A stretch of 64,000 nt of DNA, taken from NCBI RefSeq assembly GCF_014493765.1, contig NZ_JACTVJ010000001.1, forward strand, positions 372,001 to 436,000, given 5' to 3'. A program made the translations under genes and the position numbers. Positions within the stretch are counted from its first letter, which is position 1. Each line of letters starts with the position of its first letter. The notes beneath the pieces are model-generated. The model did no database searches, was not told where the DNA came from, and was given only the letters and a program-made list of their open reading frames with translations. Source of the stretch: Streptomyces polyasparticus (lineage in GTDB: Bacteria; Actinomycetota; Actinomycetes; Streptomycetales; Streptomycetaceae). Below, piece after piece: positions 43,230 to 51,003 of the stretch.

Positions 43230-44465
43230 ATGAGAAAGATCCTGATAGTGGGAGCCGGCCAGTCCGGTCTCCAGATCGCCCTCGGCCTGCAGTCGCAGGG
43301 CTACGAGGTCACCCTGATGTCCAACCGCACGGCGGACGAGATCCGGGCCGGCCGGGTGATGTCCACGCAGTGCATGTTCCACACGGCGCTGCAGCACGAG
43401 CGCGACCTCCAGATCAACTTCTGGGAGTCCCAGGCCCCGCGCATCGAGGGCCTCGGCGTCTCGGTCGCCGGCCCCGAGTCGCAGCGGGTCATCGACTGGG
43501 TCGGCCGTCTCGACGGTTACGCGCAGTCGGTCGACCAGCGCGTGAAGTTCGCGGGCTGGATGGAGACCTTCGCGCAGCGCGGCGGCCAGCTCGTCATCCA
43601 CGGCGCGGCCGTCTCCGACCTCGACTACTTCTCCCGTACGTACGACCTTGTCCTGGTCGCGGCGGGCAAGGGCGAGCTGGTCTCGATGTTCGGCCGCGAC
43701 GCCGCGCGCTCGCCGTACGCCGAGCCGCAGCGCGCCCTCGCCGTGAGCTATGTCCACGGCCTGGGCACGCGCCCCGAGCACCCGGACTTCGACGCGGTGC
43801 GCTGCAACCTGGTGCCCGGTGTCGGCGAGCTCTTCGTGATGCCGACGCTCACCACGTCCGGCCGCGCGGACATCCTCTTCTGGGAGGGCATCCCGGGCGG
43901 TCCGCTCGACGTCTTCCAGGGCGTCAAGGACCCGTCCGAGCACCTGGCGCTCACCCTGGAGCTGATGGAGCAGTACACGCCCTGGGAGTACGCGCGGGCG
44001 ACGAAGGTCGAACTCACCGACGCGGGCGGCACGTTGTCCGGCCGCTACGCCCCCACGGTCCGCAACCCCATCGGCCGGCTGCCCGGCGGCGGTCTGGTCC
44101 TGGGTGTCGCGGACGTGGTCGTGGCCAACGACCCGATCACGGGCCAGGGCTCCAACTCGGCCTCGAAGTGCGCCGCTTCGTATCTCTCCTCGATTGTCGA
44201 GCACGGGGACCGCCCGTTCGACGAGGCCTGGATGCAGTCCGCCTTCGACCGCTACTGGGCCACGGCCCAGCACGTCACGAAGTGGACCAACGCGATGCTG
44301 GCCCCGCCCCCGGAGCACGTCCTGAACCTGATCGGCGCGGCGGGCGGCCTCCAGCCGATCGCCGACCGCTTCGCCAACGGCTTCAACGACCCGGCGGACT
44401 TCGAGAACTTCTTCTACGAGCCGGAGAAGGCGGGGGCGTACTTGTCCTCGGTCGCGGGGAGTTGA
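43230..44465 (+). CDS. FAD-dependent monooxygenase, styrene/indole monooxygenase (StyA) type
   Basis: A 411-aa flavoprotein. The FAD dinucleotide fold starts at residue 4, 'ILIVGAGQSGLQIALGLQSQGY'. 'DLVLVAAGKGEL' follows at about 145, and 'LGVADVVVANDPITGQGSNSASKCA' near 293 holds the D/P-type FAD motif. StyA enzymes epoxidise styrene or oxygenate indole with FADH2 supplied by a partner reductase (StyB); none is nearby. It starts 31 bp after cvnD and is probably co-transcribed with the conservon, so it may be its output or its neighbour by chance. Confidence 0.85.
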   Translation: MRKILIVGAGQSGLQIALGLQSQGYEVTLMSNRTADEIRAGRVMSTQCMFHTALQHERDLQINFWESQAPRIEGLGVSVAGPESQRVIDWVGRLDGYAQSVDQRVKFAGWMETFAQRGGQLVIHGAAVSDLDYFSRTYDLVLVAAGKGELVSMFGRDAARSPYAEPQRALAVSYVHGLGTRPEHPDFDAVRCNLVPGVGELFVMPTLTTSGRADILFWEGIPGGPLDVFQGVKDPSEHLALTLELMEQYTPWEYARATKVELTDAGGTLSGRYAPTVRNPIGRLPGGGLVLGVADVVVANDPITGQGSNSASKCAASYLSSIVEHGDRPFDEAWMQSAFDRYWATAQHVTKWTNAMLAPPPEHVLNLIGAAGGLQPIADRFANGFNDPADFENFFYEPEKAGAYLSSVAGS

Positions 44466-44488
44466 CCTGCGTCCGCGCTGAGCTGTAT

Positions 44489-44519
44489 CCGTACCCCCCT
44501 GGGGCTCAGGGGGGTACGG
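44489..44519 (+). terminator. hairpin after the monooxygenase gene
   Basis: A perfect 12-bp stem (44489-44500 with 44508-44519) with a 7-nt loop. It ends 1 nt before the ATG at 44521. It is a terminator of the conservon operon, or, if ATG 44521 is used, a hairpin that hides the AGGGGGG ahead of it. Confidence 0.75.
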
Positions 44520-44520
44520 C

Positions 44521-45093
44521 ATGGCGCGCAAGACGTACGTCACGAAGGACCTCGTGCGCTGCGTGCCGATGCGCCGACGGCTGTGCGCGGCGGCGCTCGT
44601 CGCGACGGCCGTGATCGAGGTGATCGCCTTTGCGACTGCGGACGGCCTCGGGTTCGAGGGCACGGGGCGCCTGGCCCAGACATGCGTCGCCGCAGGCCTG
44701 CCGGTTCTGTTCGCGCTGGTCGACCTGCTCGGCCGGAGACGTCAGGTGCGTGCGTTCGCCGACGCGGTCCAGATCGTTCCGGTTCGGGCACTGCTTGCCC
44801 GGGAGGGCGAACAGCGCCGGCTGCTGCGGAAGACTTCACTGTTCGGCGTGGGCGTGGGCGTGATGTTCTCGCAGACGCTCGCCATCCAGGTCGACTGGCC
44901 GATAGCGGCCCTGGGATGCCCGGCCGCGCTACTGATCGCCCTGGTGGGCAACGAGCGGATCCGTGCGTGGGAGCGCCGCAACGGCGTGCACCTGTGGGTG
45001 TTTCCGCCCACGGTCAGCTGGGGGCAGGACGACAAGCGCGGGTACTACTCGACCCCCGCGGTCGAGCCCGCCGTCCGTCAGGGTGCCCGGTAG
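44521..45093 (+). CDS. small membrane protein, unknown
   Basis: A 190-aa protein with four hydrophobic segments: 'LCAAALVATAVIEVIAFATA', 'TCVAAGLPVLFALVDLL', 'TSLFGVGVGVMFSQTLAI' and 'AALGCPAALLIALVGNE'. The charged 'RRRQVRAFADAVQIVPVRALLAREGEQRRLL' between them is likely cytoplasmic (shown in part). The start is unsure: ATG 44521 lies right after the hairpin, ATG 44569 begins 'MRRRLCAA' and gives a normal signal-anchor start. No family was recognised. Its 3' end overlaps the convergent NlpC/P60 gene by 16 bp. Confidence 0.6.
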   Translation: MARKTYVTKDLVRCVPMRRRLCAAALVATAVIEVIAFATADGLGFEGTGRLAQTCVAAGLPVLFALVDLLGRRRQVRAFADAVQIVPVRALLAREGEQRRLLRKTSLFGVGVGVMFSQTLAIQVDWPIAALGCPAALLIALVGNERIRAWERRNGVHLWVFPPTVSWGQDDKRGYYSTPAVEPAVRQGAR

Positions 45094-46349
45094 CCCGGGG
45101 CTGTCGCCGGGTTCGGGTCCGGCCGTACGACTCCCAGGACCTGGCGCCCGCCCACCGGCCCGACCGACACGCGCGCGCCCGGCCGTGGTGCGTCCACCAC
45201 CTTGCCGTCCCCGATGTACAGCGCCACGTGCACGGCGTCCGGGCCGTACACGACGACATCCCCGGGACGGGCCGACCGCAACGGGACCTTCTCCAACGAG
45301 GACCACTGAGCGCGTCCCGTACGGGGAATCCGGATCCCCGCCCGCTCCCACGCCGCCGCCGTCAGCCCAGAGGCGTCGAACGCCCGGGGTCCCCGCGCCC
45401 CGGCCGCGTACGGCTTTCCGACCTGCGCGAGGGCCCACCGCACCACTTCCGCGCCCGCCCGCGACGGAGCCGCCGCCCCACCGGGGCCCGGCAGCGCAGC
45501 CGACGCCAGGAACTGCGACTGCGCCGCTGCCGTCCCGGACGCCTCCAGCTTCCGCACCTCGGCGATCTGCGCCGCACTCAGCGAAGCAAGCAGCTTCTCC
45601 ACGGCCTTGAGCTTGGCCACCACCGCGTCCCGCTGCTTCTTCTGCCGCCCCGCGAGCACCTGCTGCTTGTCCAGGGCCTTGCGCGCCGCCGTCGCCAGCT
45701 CGTCCGCCTTGCGTTCGTCGGCGGTCAGCCGCCCCACGGTCTGCACGCGTTCGCGCGCGAGCCGCCCGATCACATGCTTCTGGTCGAGCGCGGTCTGCGG
45801 ATCGGGCGAGAGCAGCAGCCGTACGTACCCGTCGAAGCCGCTCTCGCCCTGATACATCTGGCGCGCGAGCCGTCCCGCCGCGAGCCGGCTGCCGCTCAAC
45901 GCCAGCCGTGCGCGCGAGAGTTCGTCGCTCTTCTTCCGGGCCTCAGCCGTCTGCTTCTTCAACTGCTCGGCCGTCGCGTTGTACTTCTCGGTCGCCTGCT
46001 CGGCCGCGCGGTACAGCTTCTGCAGCTCGGCCAGGAGCCCGGCCACGGACTTCTCACCGGCCGCGGACGAGGGGAAGGGGGCCGTCAGCGGGTCCGCCGC
46101 ATCAAGAGGATCCGTCAGCGGGTCAGCCCCATCGACAGGATCCGTCGGCGTGTCCGCCCCCTCGGCCGGATCCGTCAGCGCATCCAGCCCGTCAGCAGGA
46201 TCCGTCGGCGCCCCCTCGGCCGAAGCCGACGGCGCCCCCGTCCCGACGGGCTCCGGCTCCGGCGCCGACAGCGCCCCGCCCGCGGGCCCGACGACTCCGG
46301 CCGCCACCACGGCGGCGGCACACACAAGGCGCAGCACTCTGCCTGACAT
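45078..46349 (-). CDS. NlpC/P60-like secreted protein with Ala in place of the catalytic Cys
   Basis: A 423-aa secreted protein. A signal peptide ('LVCAAAVVAAGVVGPAGGALSAPE', in part) precedes a 'DP' rich repeat linker (about 40-95), a long coiled coil (about 97-290) as in RipA/PcsB-type proteins, and a C-terminal NlpC/P60 domain (about 310-423). The domain has 'VRWALAQVGKPYAAGARGP', then 'AFDASGLTAAAWERAG' where active enzymes read DCSGL, and the His motif 'AVHVALYIGDGKVVDAP'. With Cys replaced by Ala (codon GCC) it should not cleave peptides and may bind or regulate. GGAGGTGATGAC precedes ATG 46349. Confidence 0.88.
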   Translation of the reverse strand: MSGRVLRLVCAAAVVAAGVVGPAGGALSAPEPEPVGTGAPSASAEGAPTDPADGLDALTDPAEGADTPTDPVDGADPLTDPLDAADPLTAPFPSSAAGEKSVAGLLAELQKLYRAAEQATEKYNATAEQLKKQTAEARKKSDELSRARLALSGSRLAAGRLARQMYQGESGFDGYVRLLLSPDPQTALDQKHVIGRLARERVQTVGRLTADERKADELATAARKALDKQQVLAGRQKKQRDAVVAKLKAVEKLLASLSAAQIAEVRKLEASGTAAAQSQFLASAALPGPGGAAAPSRAGAEVVRWALAQVGKPYAAGARGPRAFDASGLTAAAWERAGIRIPRTGRAQWSSLEKVPLRSARPGDVVVYGPDAVHVALYIGDGKVVDAPRPGARVSVGPVGGRQVLGVVRPDPNPATAPGYRAP

Positions 46350-46453
46350 GTCATCACCTCCGGTCCCGGGATGGCCGGTCCACCCCAGGAGGAGCATGCG
46401 ATGCAATCAGGCTGAAAAGCCTACAACTGGGCGGTATGGGGCATGCTGCTCAC

Positions 46454-46723
46454 TCATTCAGCGGGCCCGGGCTTCGACCAGGGCCACCTCAGGCGCCCCG
46501 TCTCCGCGTTCCCGTCCGCGTCGTACTCGTAGCGCCAGAGCTGCCGCACCCCTTGCCGTCCCGCGGCCACGCGCCGATAGACGACGGTCGTGGCGGGGGA
46601 GTCCTCGGTGGCGGGGACCGGGATCTTGTAGAGCTTGGGCGGATGGCCGGTCGGGCCGGTGAGGACGTCGAGGACGCGGCCGTCGAGCGGGCCGCCGACG
46701 AAGGTGATCGGGTCGCGGTTCAC
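46454..46723 (-). CDS. small conserved hypothetical protein
   Basis: An 89-aa soluble protein, 'NRDPITFVGGPLDGRVLDVL' and then 'PKLYKIPVPATEDSPATTVVYRRV', ending 'RLRWPWSKPGPAE'. The opening GGPLDG motif recurs in small actinobacterial proteins of unknown role. GTG start; no clear ribosome-binding site. A short GGCT-GAAA-AGCC hairpin (46410-46421) follows in the 104-bp gap before the NlpC/P60 gene. Confidence 0.6.
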   Translation of the reverse strand: MNRDPITFVGGPLDGRVLDVLTGPTGHPPKLYKIPVPATEDSPATTVVYRRVAAGRQGVRQLWRYEYDADGNAETGRLRWPWSKPGPAE

Positions 46724-46774
46724 CAGGCAAGTGTCACAGCTCGCGCCCCGGAGCGCCGCCTCCCGGGTGCCCCC

Positions 46775-47593
46775 TCACAGCAGATGACCTGCCTCGCTCA
46801 CCACGGGCAGCACCTTCCGGGCGAGCCGCCCCACCGGCCCGTCCGCGCGCTCCATCGCCAGGGCCGAGCGCAGCACCGTCGCCGTCTGCTCGTCGGAGGC
46901 CGCGGTGGCGGTCAGCAGGGCGACGAACTGGTCGAGCAGCCAGTCCCGCAGCTCACCGGCCGGGGGCTGTTTGTCCTCGTCGAGCCAGATGAGCGAGGCC
47001 GCCTCGACGGCGGAGATCCAGGTCCGTACGAGCAGATGCAGCCGCGGGCCCGGGGTGCCCACGGGCATATGGCCGAGGATGCTCGCCGCCGCGGCCCGCC
47101 GGACCTCGTCGACTATCGCGGTCGTACGGGAGGTGGAGACGACGCTGCCGCCCTGGAGAAGCGCGGCGAAGCCGGTGTCGTGGGAGTCGACGAAGGCGAG
47201 GTAGCGGTCGAGGGCCCGGCCGAGGCGCTCGGTGAGCGGTCCGGTGGGCGGTTCGTCGAAGCACTGCTCGAGCACATCGGCCGCCGAGCGCAGCGCCGCC
47301 TCGTACAACTGCTGTTTGCCGCCGGGGAAGTAGCGGTAGACGAGCGGCCGCGACACCCCGGCCGCCTCGGCGACATCGTCGAGGGAGACCTCCTCGGGCG
47401 CCCGGTGCGCGAAGAGCCCGAGCGCCGCTTCGAGCAGCTGGCTGCGTCGTGCCTCGACGCTCAGGCGCCGGTACGCGGGGGCCGTGGGCGCCACGGGGGC
47501 CACGGGATTCGCGGGGCCCGAGGGGCGTGCGGGACTTGCGGGTCTCGCGGGATTCGGGGGGTTCGCGGAGGGGGAAACGGGCGCCGGGGACAT
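46775..47593 (-). CDS. TetR/AcrR family transcriptional regulator
   Basis: A 272-aa protein. A 45-residue Pro/Ala/Ser-rich tail precedes the TetR HTH (about residues 48-95), 'RRSQLLEAALGLFAHRAPEEVSLDDVAEAAGVSRPLVYRYFPGGK' in part. The C-terminal domain is helical. It lies 45 bp downstream of the AurF-like di-iron gene and is probably in the same operon; the likely operator region is 48578-48767, between the two di-iron genes. ATG 47593 is chosen over one 45 bp upstream that overlaps the previous stop. Confidence 0.88.
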   Translation of the reverse strand: MSPAPVSPSANPPNPARPASPARPSGPANPVAPVAPTAPAYRRLSVEARRSQLLEAALGLFAHRAPEEVSLDDVAEAAGVSRPLVYRYFPGGKQQLYEAALRSAADVLEQCFDEPPTGPLTERLGRALDRYLAFVDSHDTGFAALLQGGSVVSTSRTTAIVDEVRRAAAASILGHMPVGTPGPRLHLLVRTWISAVEAASLIWLDEDKQPPAGELRDWLLDQFVALLTATAASDEQTATVLRSALAMERADGPVGRLARKVLPVVSEAGHLL

Positions 47594-47638
47594 GCCCGAA
47601 GCGTAATCCGCCGGCGCCCGCCACAGGCCGGAGACCAT

Positions 47639-48577
47639 CTACGCGAGCAGCCCCGAGCTCTTCCACAGCCGGCGTCCGGGACCCTGCAACACCCCGATGT
47701 CGTCGAGGAAGTCGGTCAGCCGCTTGGCCCCGGACTGCATCACCTCGCGCCGGTGCCCGCTCGCCTTGACCTGCGCGAGCGCCTCGCGGCGGTCGAGGCC
47801 GACGTCCGTGTAGACCTGCGGGTTCACGAACGCCACCGAGAACACCTTGGCCGCCTGGCCGGAGCTGATCCGGGTCAACTCCCGCTCCCAGCGCGGCGCG
47901 GTCACCATCTGGCGCCTCAACTCCTCGCGGGCGTACCGCACATGGCGGGCCTCCTCGACGACATGGATCCGCGTCACTCCCCGTACGAGGGTCTGCACGC
48001 GCTCGTCCGGGAAGGTCAGCCGCTGCATCCAGTCGAGGATCTCCTCGCCGAGCAGGGTGCAGGCGAAGGAACCCGGCGTGGTCGAGACGGTCTTGAGCAC
48101 CCGGGCCAGATTGTGGTTGAGCTTGCTGACGGGGTAGACCTTCGCCCCGCCCTTCTTGATCATGCGCGCGAACATCATCGAGTGCCGGCACTCGTCCGCT
48201 ATCTCCGTGAGCGCGTAACGGACATGGGCGCTGTCCATCGGCTTGTCATAGATGTGCCGTACGAGCAGCTGCATCAGGATGATCTCGAACCAGATGCCGA
48301 GAGAGGCCAGCGAGGCCGCCTCGTACCGTGCGAGCTCCATCCGCTGCTCCTCGGACATCCGCTTCCACAGCGGGGTGTCGTAGAGCGAGACGAGCTCCGG
48401 CGGCCAGAACCACTTGCCTTCCTCGACCGGAGCGTCCCAGTCCAGCTCCTTGTCCGGGTCGAAGGAGTGCTTGGCGGAAGACTCGAGGAGCCGCTCGGCG
48501 ACTTGTTCACGGTCCTTGAGCAGGCCGAGCGCGTCCCTGAGGGCGTGGCTCGTGCCCGCTTCCGTCATGGTCGTCAT
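47639..48577 (-). CDS. AurF-like di-iron oxygenase
   Basis: A 312-aa all-helical protein. Iron ligands appear in family order: Glu in 'LGIWFEIILMQLLVRH', the ExxH of 'EIADECRHSMMFARM', Glu in 'TLLGEEILDWMQR', and the second ExxH in 'HVVEEARHVRYAREEL'. AurF-type enzymes N-oxygenate arylamines; related ones oxidise other substrates. ATG 48577 is used because GAGGTG lies 9 nt upstream; a GTG at 48589 gives four more residues. It is divergent from a second di-iron protein and followed by a TetR gene, so the three may form one inducible oxidation unit. Confidence 0.85.
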   Translation of the reverse strand: MTTMTEAGTSHALRDALGLLKDREQVAERLLESSAKHSFDPDKELDWDAPVEEGKWFWPPELVSLYDTPLWKRMSEEQRMELARYEAASLASLGIWFEIILMQLLVRHIYDKPMDSAHVRYALTEIADECRHSMMFARMIKKGGAKVYPVSKLNHNLARVLKTVSTTPGSFACTLLGEEILDWMQRLTFPDERVQTLVRGVTRIHVVEEARHVRYAREELRRQMVTAPRWERELTRISSGQAAKVFSVAFVNPQVYTDVGLDRREALAQVKASGHRREVMQSGAKRLTDFLDDIGVLQGPGRRLWKSSGLLA

Positions 48578-48629
48578 CGCGGTTGTCACCTCGTGACTCG
48601 GTTACCGGGGGTCACTTGTTATGAGACTG

Positions 48630-48641
48630 CTTGTCAGCAAG
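48630..48641. promoter_or_regulatory. CTTG-N4-CAAG dyad between the di-iron genes
   Basis: A short perfect dyad CTTGTCAGCAAG in the 190-bp divergent gap. ACTTGTT is also repeated nearby (48614 and 48662). It is a weak candidate TetR site. Confidence 0.35.
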
Positions 48642-48767
48642 GCCGTCAATCCCCTGCGCGCGACTTGTTGACCGCGCGTCTACCACCGTGTGAACCTGCC
48701 AACTGCCCGTTCCTGCAAGGCGAGTCGGGGTCTCCGGGGCCCTGCCTGCGAGGAGAAGGAGCCGTCC

Positions 48768-49874
48768 GTGCCGACGTATGACCGCTACATCCAGCCCCCG
48801 GCGGAACCGATCTGGCAGGTGCCGGCCACGGGGGCGGCCCGCTTCAACTGGGAGTACGACGACGGCCGTGAGCGGCTGCTCGCGCTCTACCAGAAGGGCA
48901 AGGACAAGCAGTGGGACGGTGCGAAACGCATCGACTGGGACCTCGAGGTCGATCCGTACGACCCGCTCGGCACCCCGGACGAGTCGCTCTCCCTGTACGG
49001 CACGCGCCACTGGGCGAAGCTGACGGAGCGCGACAAGGGGGAGCTGCGGCAGCACTTCGCCTCCTGGCAGTTCAGCCAGTTCCTGCACGGTGAACAGGGC
49101 GCGATGATCTGCGCGGCGCGGATCGTCGAGTCCGTCCCCGATCTGGACGCGAAGTTCTATTCGGCCACGCAGACCATGGACGAGGCCCGGCACGCGGAGA
49201 TCTTCGGCCGCTTCCTGCACGACAAGGTGGGCATGGCCTACCCGATCAACGACAACCTCCAGTCCCTCCTCGGCGACACCCTGCGCGACTCCCGCTGGGA
49301 CATGCCGTATCTGGGCATGCAGGTCCTCATCGAGGGGCTCGCCCTCGCGGCCTTCGGCATGATCCGCGACACGACGGACAAGCCGCTTCCGCAGCAGATC
49401 CTTGCCTACGTGATGCAGGACGAGGCCCGGCACGTGGCCTTCGGCCGCATGGCGCTGCGCGACTACTACAAGCAGCTCACGGACGCGGAGCTGCGCGAGC
49501 GCGAGGAATTCGTCATCGAGGGCTGCTACTTGATGCGCGACCGGCTGCGCGGCGTGGAGGTCCTGGAGAACTTCGGCATTCCGAAGGCGGAGGCCGAGGA
49601 GTACAGCGAGCAGTCCGAATTCCTCGCCCTCTTCCGGCAGTTGCTCTTCTCCCGCATCGTCCCGTGCGTCCGCGACATCGGCCTGTGGGGCAAACGCCTC
49701 CAGGAGGCGTACGTGGACATGGGCGTCTTCGAAATGGGCAACGCCAACCTGGACCAACTCATGGCCCAGGACGAGGAGATCGCGGAGAAGCTGGACGCCG
49801 AGCGCTTCGCCGCGGAGGAGGCGGCCAGGGCGGAGGAAGTGACCGAGGCGATCGCACAGGGGGCCGAGGCCTGA
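48768..49874 (+). CDS. ferritin-like di-iron protein (R2/desaturase-like)
   Basis: A 368-aa helical protein. It carries two ExxH iron motifs, 'TMDEARHAEIFGRFL' (about residue 140) and 'YVMQDEARHVAFGRMAL' (about 222), with single Glu ligands in 'LHGEQGAMICAARI' and 'VLIEGLALAAFGM'. This arrangement is that of carboxylate-bridged di-iron oxidases. The product is not evident; it is not a ribonucleotide reductase R2 (no clear radical Tyr motif). GTG 48768 follows GAGAAGGAG. It is divergent from the AurF-like gene; both probably answer to the TetR protein. Confidence 0.82.
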   Translation: MPTYDRYIQPPAEPIWQVPATGAARFNWEYDDGRERLLALYQKGKDKQWDGAKRIDWDLEVDPYDPLGTPDESLSLYGTRHWAKLTERDKGELRQHFASWQFSQFLHGEQGAMICAARIVESVPDLDAKFYSATQTMDEARHAEIFGRFLHDKVGMAYPINDNLQSLLGDTLRDSRWDMPYLGMQVLIEGLALAAFGMIRDTTDKPLPQQILAYVMQDEARHVAFGRMALRDYYKQLTDAELREREEFVIEGCYLMRDRLRGVEVLENFGIPKAEAEEYSEQSEFLALFRQLLFSRIVPCVRDIGLWGKRLQEAYVDMGVFEMGNANLDQLMAQDEEIAEKLDAERFAAEEAARAEEVTEAIAQGAEA

Positions 49875-49959
49875 CGGGTCCGTCTCCCGGCCCACCTGAT
49901 GGTCCGCATCCGGCTGGAACTCGATCGCCCTGAGCGGTCGCCTCCGGCAGGATCGGGAC

Positions 49960-50877
49960 ATGACGCCCGCACCCGCCCCAGGCCCCGCCCCGCACCGCGC
50001 CGCCGCCCGCCGCAGTCTCGAAGGGCTCGCGCTCGGGGACGCGTTCGGCGAGCGGTGGTTCCCGCTGTTCCGTGAGCCCAAGGAGGCGTACGAGCAGATA
50101 CGGGCCCGCCGGATGCCCGAGGAGCCGGACTGGCACTGGACCGACGACACCGCCATGGCGCTCGGCATCCAGCGCGTCCTCGACCAGTACGGCGAGATCC
50201 GGCAGCAGGAGCTCGCCGCGGCCTTCGCGCTCGTCTACGACGCCGACCCGGCGCGCGGCTACGGATACGGGATGCACCAGCTCCTGCCCCAGCTGCTGCA
50301 CGCGCCGGCCGAGTGGCGGCGCCTGGGCGGTGAGCTCTTCGACGGCCAGGGCTCGCTCGGCAACGGTGCCGCGATGCGGGTGGCCCCGCTCGGCGCCTGG
50401 TTCGCGCACGACCTCCAACGCGTCGCCGAGCAGGCGGTGTTGTCCGCCGAGGTGACCCATGCCCACCCTGACGGCATCGCGGGCGCCGTGGCCGTGGCGG
50501 TGGCCGCGGCACTGTCCGTACGCGGTGAGCTCGGGCTCCGGGCGGTCGCCGCGGCCACGCCCGAAGGGCCCGTACGGGAGGGCATCGAGCGCGCGGCGGA
50601 CGTGCCGTTCACGACAGAGCCGTGGCGCGCGGCCGATCTCCTCGGCAACGGACAGCGCGTACGCGCCGACGACACCGTCCCCTTCGCGCTCTGGTCCGCC
50701 GCCCGCCACCCCGACGACCTGGTCTCCGCGCTGTGGACCACGGCCGAGGGCTTCGGCGACGTGGACACGACCTGCGCCATCACCGCCGGCGTGGTCGCCG
50801 CCCGCACGGGCACGGACGCGGTCCCCAAGCCCTGGCTGACCCGCCGCGAACCCCTCCCGGGCAGCCCCGCCGCCTGA
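49960..50877 (+). CDS. ADP-ribosylglycohydrolase family protein
   Basis: A 305-aa protein of the ARH/DraG fold. Metal-binding motifs are seen as 'DWHWTDDTAMALGI' (about residue 63), 'QGSLGNGAAMRVAPLG' (about 129) and 'GFGDVDTTCAITAGVVAARTG' in part (about 265). Members remove ADP-ribose from proteins, small molecules or DNA. The target is not indicated; no ADP-ribosyltransferase lies nearby. A -10-like CAGGAT ends 6 nt before the ATG, which suggests a leaderless mRNA. Confidence 0.9.
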   Translation: MTPAPAPGPAPHRAAARRSLEGLALGDAFGERWFPLFREPKEAYEQIRARRMPEEPDWHWTDDTAMALGIQRVLDQYGEIRQQELAAAFALVYDADPARGYGYGMHQLLPQLLHAPAEWRRLGGELFDGQGSLGNGAAMRVAPLGAWFAHDLQRVAEQAVLSAEVTHAHPDGIAGAVAVAVAAALSVRGELGLRAVAAATPEGPVREGIERAADVPFTTEPWRAADLLGNGQRVRADDTVPFALWSAARHPDDLVSALWTTAEGFGDVDTTCAITAGVVAARTGTDAVPKPWLTRREPLPGSPAA

Positions 50878-50886
50878 CCAGCCACC

Positions 50887-50964
50887 GTGCTGCGGGCACC
50901 CGTGCCACCCGTGCTACGTGCTGTGGGCAGTCGTGCCGCAGGGCGGCACGGGTGGGCACAGCAC
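50887..50964. terminator. long imperfect hairpin between convergent genes
   Basis: A 20-nt arm 50887-50906 pairs with 50945-50964 apart from three central mismatches; the loop has 38 nt and itself repeats the GTGCTG motif. It separates the ADP-ribosylglycohydrolase and PBP genes and may end both. Confidence 0.6.
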
Positions 50965-51003
50965 GCCCCACGGAGACGCCCCCGCAGCGACCAGCCCACC
51001 CCG

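Noticed and set aside
46396-46662. Plus-strand ORF with AGGAGG before its ATG, start 'MRCNQAEKPTTG'
   Set aside because: The ribosome-binding site is good and a short leader peptide cannot be excluded, but the rest is antisense to the 46454-46723 gene and Arg/Ser-rich like a shadow frame.
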